NCBI GenBank assembly: GCA_017656185.1
Contig: JACDOK010000019.1
Coordinates: 1 to 43,217 of the forward strand
DNA from: Peptococcaceae bacterium
GTDB lineage: Bacteria > Bacillota > Desulfotomaculia > Desulfotomaculales > JACDOK01
DNA: 43,217 nucleotides
Direction: 5' to 3'
Position numbers and translations under genes: made by a program. The notes under the pieces were generated by a model. That model ran no database searches. It saw nothing but the letters and a program-made list of their open reading frames with translations, and had not been told where the DNA came from. Position 1 is the first letter of the stretch. Every line of letters begins with the position of its first letter. Below, piece after piece: positions 23,681 through 30,836 of this stretch.

Positions 23681-23688
23681 CAGGATTA
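23671..23688. repeat. two 9-nt units (ACAGGATTA family) over the MFS stop codon
   Basis: ACGGGATTA and ACAGGATTA run head to tail. The stop codon TAA (23678-23680) is formed at their junction. It is the same unit as at 18555-18581. Confidence 0.5.
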
Positions 23689-23730
23689 ATTGAGAAAGGG
23701 ATTATAATTAAATAAGGGTATTCCATAAAA

Positions 23731-23765
23731 GAACGGGACCGGTAACTTACTTACCGATCCCGTTC
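23731..23765 (-). terminator. strong Rho-independent terminator for the minus-strand small ORF
   Basis: GAACGGGACCGGTAA (23731-23745) and TTACCGATCCCGTTC (23751-23765) form a 15-bp stem with a 5-base loop. Read on the minus strand the only non-Watson-Crick pair is a G-U wobble and the stem is followed by TTTTATGG. On the plus strand the same position is a C-A mismatch, so the hairpin is better fitted to minus-strand transcription. It may also stop MFS readthrough. Confidence 0.75.
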
Positions 23766-23768
23766 AAT

Positions 23769-23900
23769 TTACCGCGAACCCGGTGTTTTTGAAGCAGGTA
23801 CCTGCTTAGTATTCTGTAGGTTTTTCAGGTAGGTCTGAAACATCCGCTTGCGGCGGTTCAACTCTTTCAAAAGAACTTTACGTTTATCTTTCCTTGGCAT
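23769..23900 (-). CDS. small basic protein of 43 residues, unknown function
   Basis: An ATG-to-TAA frame encodes 43 residues with sequence starting MPRKDKRKVLLKELNRRKRM and ending TPGSR. The first 30 residues are strongly basic and likely helical. GAAAGGATGG lies just upstream of the ATG, and a strong terminator matched to this strand follows four bases after the stop, so it is a plausible self-contained gene. It contains a perfect 16-base palindrome, AAGCAGGTACCTGCTT. The family is not recognised; nucleic-acid or ribosome binding is possible from charge alone. It is one of only two minus-strand genes in the window. Confidence 0.6.
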   Translation of the reverse strand: MPRKDKRKVLLKELNRRKRMFQTYLKNLQNTKQVPASKTPGSR

Positions 23901-24156
23901 AACAACCATCCTTTCAATTAACTAACTTATTATCCAAGTTTATCCAAGCTTGACTGTTTTTATAACTACACATGTATTTATCTCCAAGAACCCAAGAGAA
24001 ATGCCCTCCTCACTCCTCACACCGTATAGGATTAGGGTCTCTGGGTAATTTTAACTGCGAGATGGTTAGCGGTTAGAGGTTGACACCAGGCATGAAATCG
24101 GAGATAGAGCAGGGAAATACTAGTAAAGCCCGAAATACAATAGCAAAGTCTGGAAA
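23901..24156. other. spacer with short heptamer repeats
   Basis: This spacer holds two CCTCAC-type heptamers (24008-24021, reverse complement of the units found after secA), three GGTTAGC/GGTTAGA/GGTTGAC heptamers (24064-24084) and a degenerate pair of 20-mers (24121-24140 and 24141-24160) reaching into the next gene's first ATG. No convincing promoter was found for the mutase gene. Confidence 0.5.
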
Positions 24157-24171
24157 ATGGAGGTTGGATTA

Positions 24172-25596
24172 GTGACGCAAATTGCTTTTGGTACTGATGG
24201 ATGGCGGGGTATTATTGCCCGCGACTTTACTTTTGACAATGTAGCCTTGGTGGCTGCGGCTATTGCCGATTATATTGAGGAGGAAGGTATCGGAGGCAAG
24301 GGTGTCGTCATTGGTTATGATTTCCGTTTTCTTTCACGGGATTTTGCGCATACCATAGCCGGGGTACTGGCGGACCGGGGCATTCCGGTGTATATTGGGG
24401 ACCGTCCCATGCCTACCCCCGCGACGGCCTTTGCTGTCCGGCATTTCAAGACGGCCGGTGCGGTGATGCTGACCGCCAGTCACAATCCGCCGGAATATAA
24501 CGGGATAAAATTCATCCCGTCTTACGCCGGGCCTGCTTTGCCGCATATTACGAGGGAAATAGAGCATCATATCGCGCGGCGTTTAAAGGAACGGGATGGG
24601 AAAGGGGGCAACCCGGCGCAAACTGCTAATAAGACCGCGCCCCGCGAGGAAATCGACATCCGCGAGGAGTATTTTAAACACCTGAAGACCCTTATCGACG
24701 GCGAGGCTTTTCGCCGTACCGGGATGCACGTGGTGGTTGACGCGCTGTACGGCTGCGGGCAGGATTACCTTGACCGGCTGCTGCGTGAACTGGGAGCCGA
24801 GGTAGAGGTACTGCACAACTACTGCGATCCCTTGTTCGGCGGTTCTCTGCCGGACCCCTCGGCCGAAAAACTGGCCCCGCTGCGGGAGGCGGTACTGGAA
24901 AAGGGTGCGCATCTCGGGCTGGGCCTTGACGGTGACGCCGACCGCCTCGGCATCATAGACACCGACGGTACCTATATTTCGCCCAACCAACTGCTGGCCC
25001 TGGTATATTATCATTTGCTCGAAGTGCGGGGGTGGAACGGCCCTGCCGCGCGCACGGTAGCGACGACCCACATGGTTGACCGTATCGGCAGGGCTTACGG
25101 GCAGCAGGTGCTGGAGACCCCGGTGGGCTTCAAGTATATCGGCCAGGCCTTAATGGAAAAAGGCTGCATCGCTGGAGGCGAAGAAAGCGGCGGCCTTTCC
25201 ATCAAGGGGCACGTGCCCGAGAAAGATGGCATTCTGGCGGGGTTGCTGGCCGTGGAGATAGCTGCCTTGAGCGGCAGAAGCCTGGGGCAGCTTTGGAGCG
25301 AACTGGAGGAACGCTTGGGACGACTTGTAAGCCGCCGTATTGATGTCCGCACCTCCCCCGGGGTGAAAAAACGGGTCCTGGAGAGCCTGCGTGACTATGC
25401 CCCTGAGAGCCTGGCCGGCAAGAAGGTAACGGATCGTATGACGGTGGACGGCACCAAGCTCCTGTTGGACGACGGTTCGTGGGTGCTGGTACGTGCTTCG
25501 GGTACTGAGCCTGTATTCCGCATTTATGCCGAGTCGACTTCGGAGCAGGAGGTCCGCGCCATTCAGGAGGAAGTCAAAAAGCAGGTAGGGTTGTAA
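24172..25596 (+). CDS. phosphoglucomutase/phosphomannomutase family protein
   Basis: The 474-residue protein has the alpha-D-phosphohexomutase plan: FGTDGWRGI at the N-terminus, the phosphoserine loop TASHNPPEYNGIKF (about residue 100), the metal loop LDGDADRLG (about 262), the sugar loop GGEESGGLS and the C-terminal phosphate-binding RASGTEPVFRIY. It interconverts hexose-6-phosphate and hexose-1-phosphate, feeding GalU. The family includes Glc, Man and GlcN mutases and sequence alone does not settle which. GTG 24172 is preferred since GGAGG lies 8 bases upstream; ATG 24157 is an alternative. Confidence 0.92.
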   Translation: MTQIAFGTDGWRGIIARDFTFDNVALVAAAIADYIEEEGIGGKGVVIGYDFRFLSRDFAHTIAGVLADRGIPVYIGDRPMPTPATAFAVRHFKTAGAVMLTASHNPPEYNGIKFIPSYAGPALPHITREIEHHIARRLKERDGKGGNPAQTANKTAPREEIDIREEYFKHLKTLIDGEAFRRTGMHVVVDALYGCGQDYLDRLLRELGAEVEVLHNYCDPLFGGSLPDPSAEKLAPLREAVLEKGAHLGLGLDGDADRLGIIDTDGTYISPNQLLALVYYHLLEVRGWNGPAARTVATTHMVDRIGRAYGQQVLETPVGFKYIGQALMEKGCIAGGEESGGLSIKGHVPEKDGILAGLLAVEIAALSGRSLGQLWSELEERLGRLVSRRIDVRTSPGVKKRVLESLRDYAPESLAGKKVTDRMTVDGTKLLLDDGSWVLVRASGTEPVFRIYAESTSEQEVRAIQEEVKKQVGL

Positions 25597-25708
25597 AGAA
25601 GGGTTACCTTTTGTTTTATACGGTCATACTTTAATTAGGAAATTTTTGTTAAACATTTTACGTTAGTTAGTTACTATGCGGCGGAGCGAGCGGATAGGAG
25701 TGAAACAC

Positions 25709-27262
25709 GTGCTCGGCCGGATGATTTTCCAGGCCACGTTGATGATTGCCTTTTTTAATTTATTATCCCGCCTGCTGGGGCTGGTACGGGAAATTGTTAT
25801 TGCCCGCCAGTTTGGTGCTACTTCGGCTACCGACGCGTACTTGGTGGCCTTAACGATTCCTTTGCTTTTTTTCGCTATTCTTTCACAGGCTTTGGCTTCG
25901 GTGGTTGTCCCCGTCTTTACGGAATATTCCGCCCGGGGGGAGAAGCGGCAGGCCTGGCGCCTGTCGGCCAATCTTTTTAACATACTATTTATATTATTGA
26001 CCGGTGCCGCCCTCATCGGTATCGTGATCGCACCGGTGCTGGTGAAACTGGTGGCGCCCGGCCTTCCGGAAAGTACGGCCGGTTTGGCGGCTTCGCTGAC
26101 CAGAATAATGCTGCCGATGCTGGTTTTTGCCGGGATGGCCACCCTGTTTACCGGTTTTCTCAACGCCAATAATATTTTCGGTATATCCGCGTTCAGCGGC
26201 GCGGTAAATAATGGCGTTATTATTGCTTCCGCCCTTACTCTGGGTGCCGTTTTTGGTATTAAGGGTCTGGCCTGGGGTACGGTGGGCGGTATGCTAGCTT
26301 CGGTTGTGGTACAGGTGCCTGCCCTGCGGCGCACGGGGTTCCGCTTTTTACCGGAGTTAAACTGGCGGTATCCGGGAGTGCTTAAAGTTTTTAATTTGGT
26401 TCTTCCGGTTACCATCGGTATTACTATTTCCCAGGCCTTTATCGTTGTCGACCGTATCCTGGCTTCGGGCCTGCCGGTGGGCAGTATTTCGGCCCTCAAT
26501 TTCGGGCAGAAGCTGATTCAGCTCCCCGTGAGTCTTTTTGTCCTGGCATTGAGCACGGCCGTTTTCCCGACCCTTTCGACCTGGGTGGCCGAGAAAAGAA
26601 ACGACGATGTGTTGGATGCCATGCGGCGCGCCCTGCGCATCATAGTCTTGTTAACCCTGCCTGCTGCCGTGGGTTTGATCGTACTGCGGGGACCCATTGT
26701 GCGGCTGCTTTTTGAGCGTGGGGCCTTTGACGAGCGGGCTACGGCCATGACGGCGGTGGCGGTTCTTTTCTACGCCGTAGGGCTGGTGGGTTTTGCTGCC
26801 AATATCATTCTCACGCGGGCCTTTTATGCCTTTCAGGATACGCGTACTCCGGTAAAACTGCTGGCGGTAAACCTGGTTATCAACATTATCCTAAGCATCA
26901 TTCTTATGCGTCCCTTGCTGCACGGCGGCCTGGCATTGGGCAGTTCCATTTCGGTACTGGTTAATACGGCACTGTTAGTGCACTATCTTAATAAACGCCT
27001 GCCGGGGATATGGGATCCCTCGTGGTGGAGTTTCGGTTTGAAGGTAATGGTGGCTTCGGCTCTTTTGGGTATAGTTACTTTCGCCGCGGATTCATTTTTT
27101 GTGGACGTTTTTGCCCCGGTGCCGGGGACGCTGGGGCTTTTGCTGCGGGTAGGCAGCGGTATTCTTACGGGTGTGACCGTTTATACTCTCGCTTGTATAG
27201 TGCTGCGGTTTGAAGAAGTCGGGTTCGTGTGGCGAAACATCCTCCGTTTGGTTAAACGTTAG
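25709..27262 (+). CDS. murJ: lipid II flippase MurJ
   Basis: The 517-residue protein has about 14 membrane helices and the MurJ/MviN motifs: NLLSRLLGLVREIVIARQFGA, TDAYLVALTIP, LSQALASVVVPVFTEY, FERGAFDERAT and the helix LNFGQKLIQLPVSLFVLALST. It flips lipid II for peptidoglycan synthesis. GC-rich composition matches the host backbone, so it is more likely the housekeeping MurJ than the AT-rich paralogue at 7790-9346. GTG 25709 has AGGAG 8 bases upstream; the ATG at 25676 has none. It lies alone, with the phosphohexomutase upstream and ylmC downstream. Confidence 0.9.
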   Translation: MLGRMIFQATLMIAFFNLLSRLLGLVREIVIARQFGATSATDAYLVALTIPLLFFAILSQALASVVVPVFTEYSARGEKRQAWRLSANLFNILFILLTGAALIGIVIAPVLVKLVAPGLPESTAGLAASLTRIMLPMLVFAGMATLFTGFLNANNIFGISAFSGAVNNGVIIASALTLGAVFGIKGLAWGTVGGMLASVVVQVPALRRTGFRFLPELNWRYPGVLKVFNLVLPVTIGITISQAFIVVDRILASGLPVGSISALNFGQKLIQLPVSLFVLALSTAVFPTLSTWVAEKRNDDVLDAMRRALRIIVLLTLPAAVGLIVLRGPIVRLLFERGAFDERATAMTAVAVLFYAVGLVGFAANIILTRAFYAFQDTRTPVKLLAVNLVINIILSIILMRPLLHGGLALGSSISVLVNTALLVHYLNKRLPGIWDPSWWSFGLKVMVASALLGIVTFAADSFFVDVFAPVPGTLGLLLRVGSGILTGVTVYTLACIVLRFEEVGFVWRNILRLVKR

Positions 27263-27388
27263 GTTAGTTCCGTTGAAGCTAATAAGGCTTTAGGAAGTTA
27301 AAAGTTCCTCTGCTACCCGATACTTCCTCCTGCCTCATATTCACCCTTTCTTTCACGCTGCATAGTATGGGGGTGGGAGGTGGAAGCC

Positions 27389-27655
27389 ATGTTGAAGGTT
27401 ACCGACCTCAGTTCCAGAGATATTATCAATATCGTCGACGGGAAACGCTTGGGGCCGATTAAGGATATGCATATTGACCCGAATTCCGGAACCGTTAATG
27501 CCATTGTACTGCAAAGCGGCAAAAAATTAATCGGTATTTTCGGGTTCGGGAAAGACATCATTATCCCGTGGAACAGGATTAAGAAAATCGGTGTTGATGC
27601 GGTGCTGGTGGAAATGTATCCGGGGGAAGAGGTTGCGCATCAGGACGGCGCCTAA
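27389..27655 (+). CDS. YlmC/YmxH-family PRC-barrel protein
   Basis: The 88-residue protein is one PRC-barrel domain: LSSRDIINIVDGKRLGPIKD, GTVNAIVLQ and IIIPWNRIKKIGVDAVLVE. YlmC/YmxH proteins are conserved in spore-formers and several are reported to affect sporulation, but their biochemistry is unknown. ATG 27389 follows GGGAGG by 8 bases; a GTG at 27380 overlaps that site. It is separated from murJ by 126 bases without a clear terminator and lies upstream of bioY, which has its own promoter. Confidence 0.85.
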   Translation: MLKVTDLSSRDIINIVDGKRLGPIKDMHIDPNSGTVNAIVLQSGKKLIGIFGFGKDIIIPWNRIKKIGVDAVLVEMYPGEEVAHQDGA

Positions 27656-27687
27656 TTGTTAACCAAATTTTTATTTGTGGTTGACAT
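27656..27687 (+). promoter_or_regulatory. BirA-type biotin operator upstream of bioY
   Basis: TTGTTAACC (27656-27664) and GGTTGACAT (27679-27687) form an inverted repeat with a 14-base spacer. This matches the known BirA box architecture (TTGTTAACC and GGTTAACAA half-sites). The right arm overlaps the -35 hexamer of the bioY promoter, so binding of biotinoyl-AMP-loaded BirA would block RNA polymerase. Seven of nine arm positions are symmetric. Confidence 0.8.
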
Positions 27688-27709
27688 ATAAACCCTCCTA
27701 TCATACAAT
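27681..27709 (+). promoter_or_regulatory. sigma-A promoter of bioY
   Basis: TTGACA (27681-27686) and TACAAT (27704-27709) are 17 bases apart. The -35 lies inside the right arm of the BirA-like operator. Transcription would begin about 28 bases before the bioY start. Confidence 0.85.
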
Positions 27710-27745
27710 TTAGAAAAATATAGGATATGCCGGGAGGGGAAATAA

Positions 27746-28360
27746 GTGAAAGTTCTTGCGCTGGTTAATTCATACGGGGCCCGTGCCTTTGAATGGCGTG
27801 ACCGGTTGACCTGGGTGCAGAAAGCGGGTCTGGCCGTGTTGATGGCCTGCTTGGTCGGTCTTATGGCCCAGGTACGTCTTCCGGTTCCCTGGTCACCGGT
27901 TCCCGTCACGGGGCAGACTTTTGGTGTTTTTCTGGCTGCTGTTTTGTTGGGTCGTAACTGGGGTGGTTTGAGCATAGGGTTTTATGCCCTGGCCGGGGCT
28001 TTGGGTCTTCCCTGGTTCGCGGGTTGGTCCGGTGGTCTTGTCTGCCTGGCCGGTCCCACCGGCGGGTACATTGCCGGTTTTGTGATCGCGGCCTTTATAG
28101 TCGGCTATATGGTTGATAAATTTGTATGGGTGCGGAAATTCCCTTACCTGCTGGGACTGTTACTCGCCGCCAACTTTGTTGTTATTCACGGGCTGGGCTT
28201 GTTGCATCTCGGTGCGGTTACGGGAACAATGGATCTCAAGGCTTTGCTGTGGATGGGGACGATCCCCTTCATCGCGGGCGATATTACCAAGGTCCTGGCC
28301 GTGGCCGCGATAGCCTCTGTTTTGCTGCCTGACGAGGAGACCAGTCGTCACAACTCCTAA
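27746..28360 (+). CDS. bioY: biotin transporter BioY (ECF S component)
   Basis: The 204-residue membrane protein has six predicted helices and the BioY signature: VRLPVPWSPVPVTGQTFGVFLAAVLLG split across about residues 46-72, LAGPTGGYIAGFVIAAFIVG, and the C-terminal PFIAGDITKVLAVAAIA. It captures biotin for uptake, with a shared EcfAAT module if present; none is encoded here. GTG 27746 follows GGGAGGGG. The gene has its own promoter under a BirA-like operator and a strong terminator, so it forms a monocistronic biotin-regulated unit. Confidence 0.94.
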   Translation: MKVLALVNSYGARAFEWRDRLTWVQKAGLAVLMACLVGLMAQVRLPVPWSPVPVTGQTFGVFLAAVLLGRNWGGLSIGFYALAGALGLPWFAGWSGGLVCLAGPTGGYIAGFVIAAFIVGYMVDKFVWVRKFPYLLGLLLAANFVVIHGLGLLHLGAVTGTMDLKALLWMGTIPFIAGDITKVLAVAAIASVLLPDEETSRHNS

Positions 28361-28380
28361 TTTTATCAATGCCTGAGATG

Positions 28381-28414
28381 AAAAGCGGTTGCAAATTGTG
28401 CAGCCGCTTTTTTA
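28381..28414 (+). terminator. Rho-independent terminator after bioY
   Basis: AAAGCGGTTGCA (28382-28393) pairs with TGCAGCCGCTTT (28399-28410) with one wobble pair and a 5-base loop, and a run of T follows. It is among the strongest terminators in the window. Confidence 0.9.
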
Positions 28415-28635
28415 ATATTGAACTCCTGTCTAAATTAAAAACCCCACCGTAAATTCTATTCTAAGCCAAAATCCCCAAGAAATATCCTGAAACTTCTAAT
28501 ATCCGGTTGACCCGCAATCTTGAAGGTATTGCACGAGCGAAACCCATAGGTCTGAAAAACGAGCGCTGTTACTAAAGTGACATATTCCCGCCACTCCCAA
28601 TATGATACAACAGCACATTTGTGGGGGTGGCAACC

Positions 28636-29457
28636 TTGTTCCAACGGAAACTGATGGTGCTGCGTAAGGGCATGGAAATGCCTTTAGTGGGTAATGTCCA
28701 GGAGCAGCTGCTGCACCTGGGCTATGATCCCGGGCGGCTTGATAACGTATTTGATGACTATACCGAAAAGGCTGTTAAGGCCTATCAAGAAGAGGCCGGG
28801 CTGCCGGTAACCGGTATCGTTGATGCCCGTACCTGGCGGGCCTTGTTCGGCGGGCGTGGCATGCCGGAAAATTTCTTTGGCCCCTTGGGATACCTGCGTT
28901 CACGGGCTAAACCACGAGTTTCCGAGGGATACCGTATCGTAGTGGACCGGCGCGTCAGGAGACTCCGGCTTTACCGGGGCAGCAGTACGCTGGGGGATTA
29001 CCCGGTAGCCGTAGGTAAACCGTCGACCCCGACACCGGTCGGTAACTGGAGCATCCTCAACAAGCGAATTAACCCAGGGGGCGTTTTCGGAACCCGGTGG
29101 CTGCAATTTACCCACCGCGGGCATGGTATACACGGGACCAATAATCCTGGTTCGATTGGTAAGGCCGTTTCTATGGGCTGTGTACGAATGTTCAACCGGC
29201 ATGTGGAAACGATTTACCCTCTTGTTGACGTCGGCACCCCGGTAACCGTCGTTGACGGGGGCCTGCACGGCAGTTCCGGCGGCGGTAGTTCGGGCGGGAG
29301 TAAGCCGGCCGGTTTGGGGCGCATGCACACGGTGCGGCGCGGTGAAAACCTGTGGGCGATCGCCCGCAGATACGGGACGACAGTGCAAGCCCTGATGGCG
29401 GCCAATAACCTGTCTTCGACCGTAATCTATCCCGGGCAGGTATTACGTATTCCGTAG
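28636..29457 (+). CDS. L,D-transpeptidase (YkuD) with peptidoglycan-binding and LysM domains
   Basis: The protein (about 273 residues) has three modules. A PG_binding_1 domain (about 10-70; VQEQLLHLGYDPGRLDNVFD) comes first, then a YkuD L,D-transpeptidase domain (about 95-205) with HGTNNPGSIGKAVSMGCVRM, where His and Cys of the S-X-G-C-X-R motif are catalytic. After a Ser/Gly linker, a C-terminal LysM repeat (HTVRRGENLWAIARRYGTT) follows. It would cross-link peptidoglycan or modify spore cortex, as YkuD does in Bacillus. No signal peptide is visible, consistent with a forespore or mother-cell role but unusual for a wall enzyme. TTG 28636 has GGGGGTGG upstream; GTGs at 28621 and 28627 are alternatives. 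A TATGAT at 28601-28606 may be its -10. Confidence 0.9.
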   Translation: MFQRKLMVLRKGMEMPLVGNVQEQLLHLGYDPGRLDNVFDDYTEKAVKAYQEEAGLPVTGIVDARTWRALFGGRGMPENFFGPLGYLRSRAKPRVSEGYRIVVDRRVRRLRLYRGSSTLGDYPVAVGKPSTPTPVGNWSILNKRINPGGVFGTRWLQFTHRGHGIHGTNNPGSIGKAVSMGCVRMFNRHVETIYPLVDVGTPVTVVDGGLHGSSGGGSSGGSKPAGLGRMHTVRRGENLWAIARRYGTTVQALMAANNLSSTVIYPGQVLRIP

Positions 29458-29494
29458 AGTATTCCGCTTAAGAGGCCTGTTCAATACGTGAAGA

Positions 29495-29523
29495 TTGACG
29501 AGGCTGCTGATATCTGCTACAAT
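29495..29523 (+). promoter_or_regulatory. sigma-A promoter of metK
   Basis: TTGACG (29495-29500) and TACAAT (29518-29523) are 17 bases apart. The start codon is only about 54 bases downstream, leaving no room for a SAM riboswitch. Confidence 0.8.
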
Positions 29524-29576
29524 TATGCAAGCATTTGAAAAACTACTGGAATTTGGTGATATAGGGAGCGATTAAG

Positions 29577-30767
29577 TTGGCAAGACACCTGTTTGCTTCC
29601 GAGTCGGTTACGGAAGGTCATCCTGATAAGGTGGCCGATCAGATTTCCGATGCTATCTTGGATTCGATCCTGCAGAGCGATCCGATGGCCCGCGTTGCCG
29701 CTGAAACCCTGGTGACCACCGGTTTGGTACTGGTATCCGGTGAGATTACCTGCCGTTGTTATGTGGATATTCCGTCCATTGTACGGCAAACGGTGAGGGA
29801 TATTGGTTATACCCGCGCCAAATACGGGTTTGACGCCGATACCTGTGCCGTGCTGACCAGTATCGATGAACAATCGCCCGATATCGCGCGGGGTGTGGAT
29901 GAAGCATTTGAAAAGAGAACCGGGAAGGAACTTGACGACCTTTTCAACCAAATTGGCGCGGGCGATCAGGGTATTATGGTTGGCTATGCCACCGACGAGA
30001 CCCCGGAATTAATGCCCCTGCCTATTACCCTGGCCCACAAGTTGGCACGCAAGCTGGCCCAGGTGCGGAAAGACGGCAGTCTCGGTTATCTTCGCCCCGA
30101 TGGCAAGACACAGGTAACCATAGAATACGACAACGGCAGGCCGGTAAGGATTGATGCCATCGTCGTTTCGGCTCAACACCATCCCGATGTCCCTTTGAAA
30201 CAGATCGAGAGTGATATTATCGAACAAGTGATAAAACCGGTGGTGCCCGGTGAGTTTCTGGATGATAAGACCGTCTATTACGTTAACCCCACCGGTCGCT
30301 TTGTGCTGGGTGGGCCCCAGGCCGATACCGGTTTGACGGGACGCAAGATTATCATCGACACCTACGGCGGTATTGCTCGTCACGGCGGAGGTGCTTTTTC
30401 CGGCAAAGACCCGACCAAGGTGGATCGTTCGGCCAGCTATGCCGCCCGCTACGTGGCGAAAAACATCGTTGCGGCAGGTTTGGCCTCCAAATGCGAGGTA
30501 CACCTGGCTTACGCCATCGGTGTAGCGCGGCCGGTTTCGCTGCGTGTGGACACCTTTGGGACGGGCAGGGTTGATGAAGAACGGCTGAGCCGGTTGGTTT
30601 CGGAAATTTTCGACCTGCGCCCTGCCGCCATTATTCACAATTTGGACCTGCGCCGGCCGGTTTATAAACAGGTAGCGGCCTACGGGCACTTTGGACGGTT
30701 GGATTTGGACCTGCCCTGGGAGCGCACGGACAAGGTGGAAGAATTAAGGAAGGCGTTTGAGCTCTAG
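29577..30767 (+). CDS. metK: S-adenosylmethionine synthetase
   Basis: The 396-residue protein carries all the MetK landmarks: [18 protein letters not shown] at the N-terminus, [20 protein letters not shown] (about 125-144), and the P-loop-like [19 protein letters not shown]-type motif (here [19 protein letters not shown], about 265-283). It makes SAM from ATP and methionine. The TTG start is supported by AGGGAG 9 bases upstream and the usual starting residues [13 protein letters not shown]. It has its own promoter and no riboswitch. The stop is followed by a few heptamer units (30776-30796) rather than a terminator. Confidence 0.97.
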   Translation: MARHLFASESVTEGHPDKVADQISDAILDSILQSDPMARVAAETLVTTGLVLVSGEITCRCYVDIPSIVRQTVRDIGYTRAKYGFDADTCAVLTSIDEQSPDIARGVDEAFEKRTGKELDDLFNQIGAGDQGIMVGYATDETPELMPLPITLAHKLARKLAQVRKDGSLGYLRPDGKTQVTIEYDNGRPVRIDAIVVSAQHHPDVPLKQIESDIIEQVIKPVVPGEFLDDKTVYYVNPTGRFVLGGPQADTGLTGRKIIIDTYGGIARHGGGAFSGKDPTKVDRSASYAARYVAKNIVAAGLASKCEVHLAYAIGVARPVSLRVDTFGTGRVDEERLSRLVSEIFDLRPAAIIHNLDLRRPVYKQVAAYGHFGRLDLDLPWERTDKVEELRKAFEL

Positions 30768-30775
30768 TGCGGTAG

Positions 30776-30796
30776 TGATACTGCTTCCTGCTTACT
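30776..30796. repeat. three heptamer units after metK
   Basis: TGATACT, GCTTCCT and GCTTACT run head to tail. The last two are the reverse complements of the AGGAAGC/AGTAAGC-type units in the array after secA. Confidence 0.4.
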
Positions 30797-30836
30797 TTTC
30801 TAATAAATGGATACGTAAGGAGGAAACGGGTTCTTT

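Noticed and set aside
28582-28611. Sigma-E type sporulation promoter before the L,D-transpeptidase
   Set aside because: ATATT and GATACAAC resemble the boxes but the spacing is 17 bases, longer than expected; a sigma-A reading is equally weak.
29457-29577. SAM riboswitch upstream of metK
   Set aside because: The leader from the visible promoter is too short and no S-box hairpins are seen.
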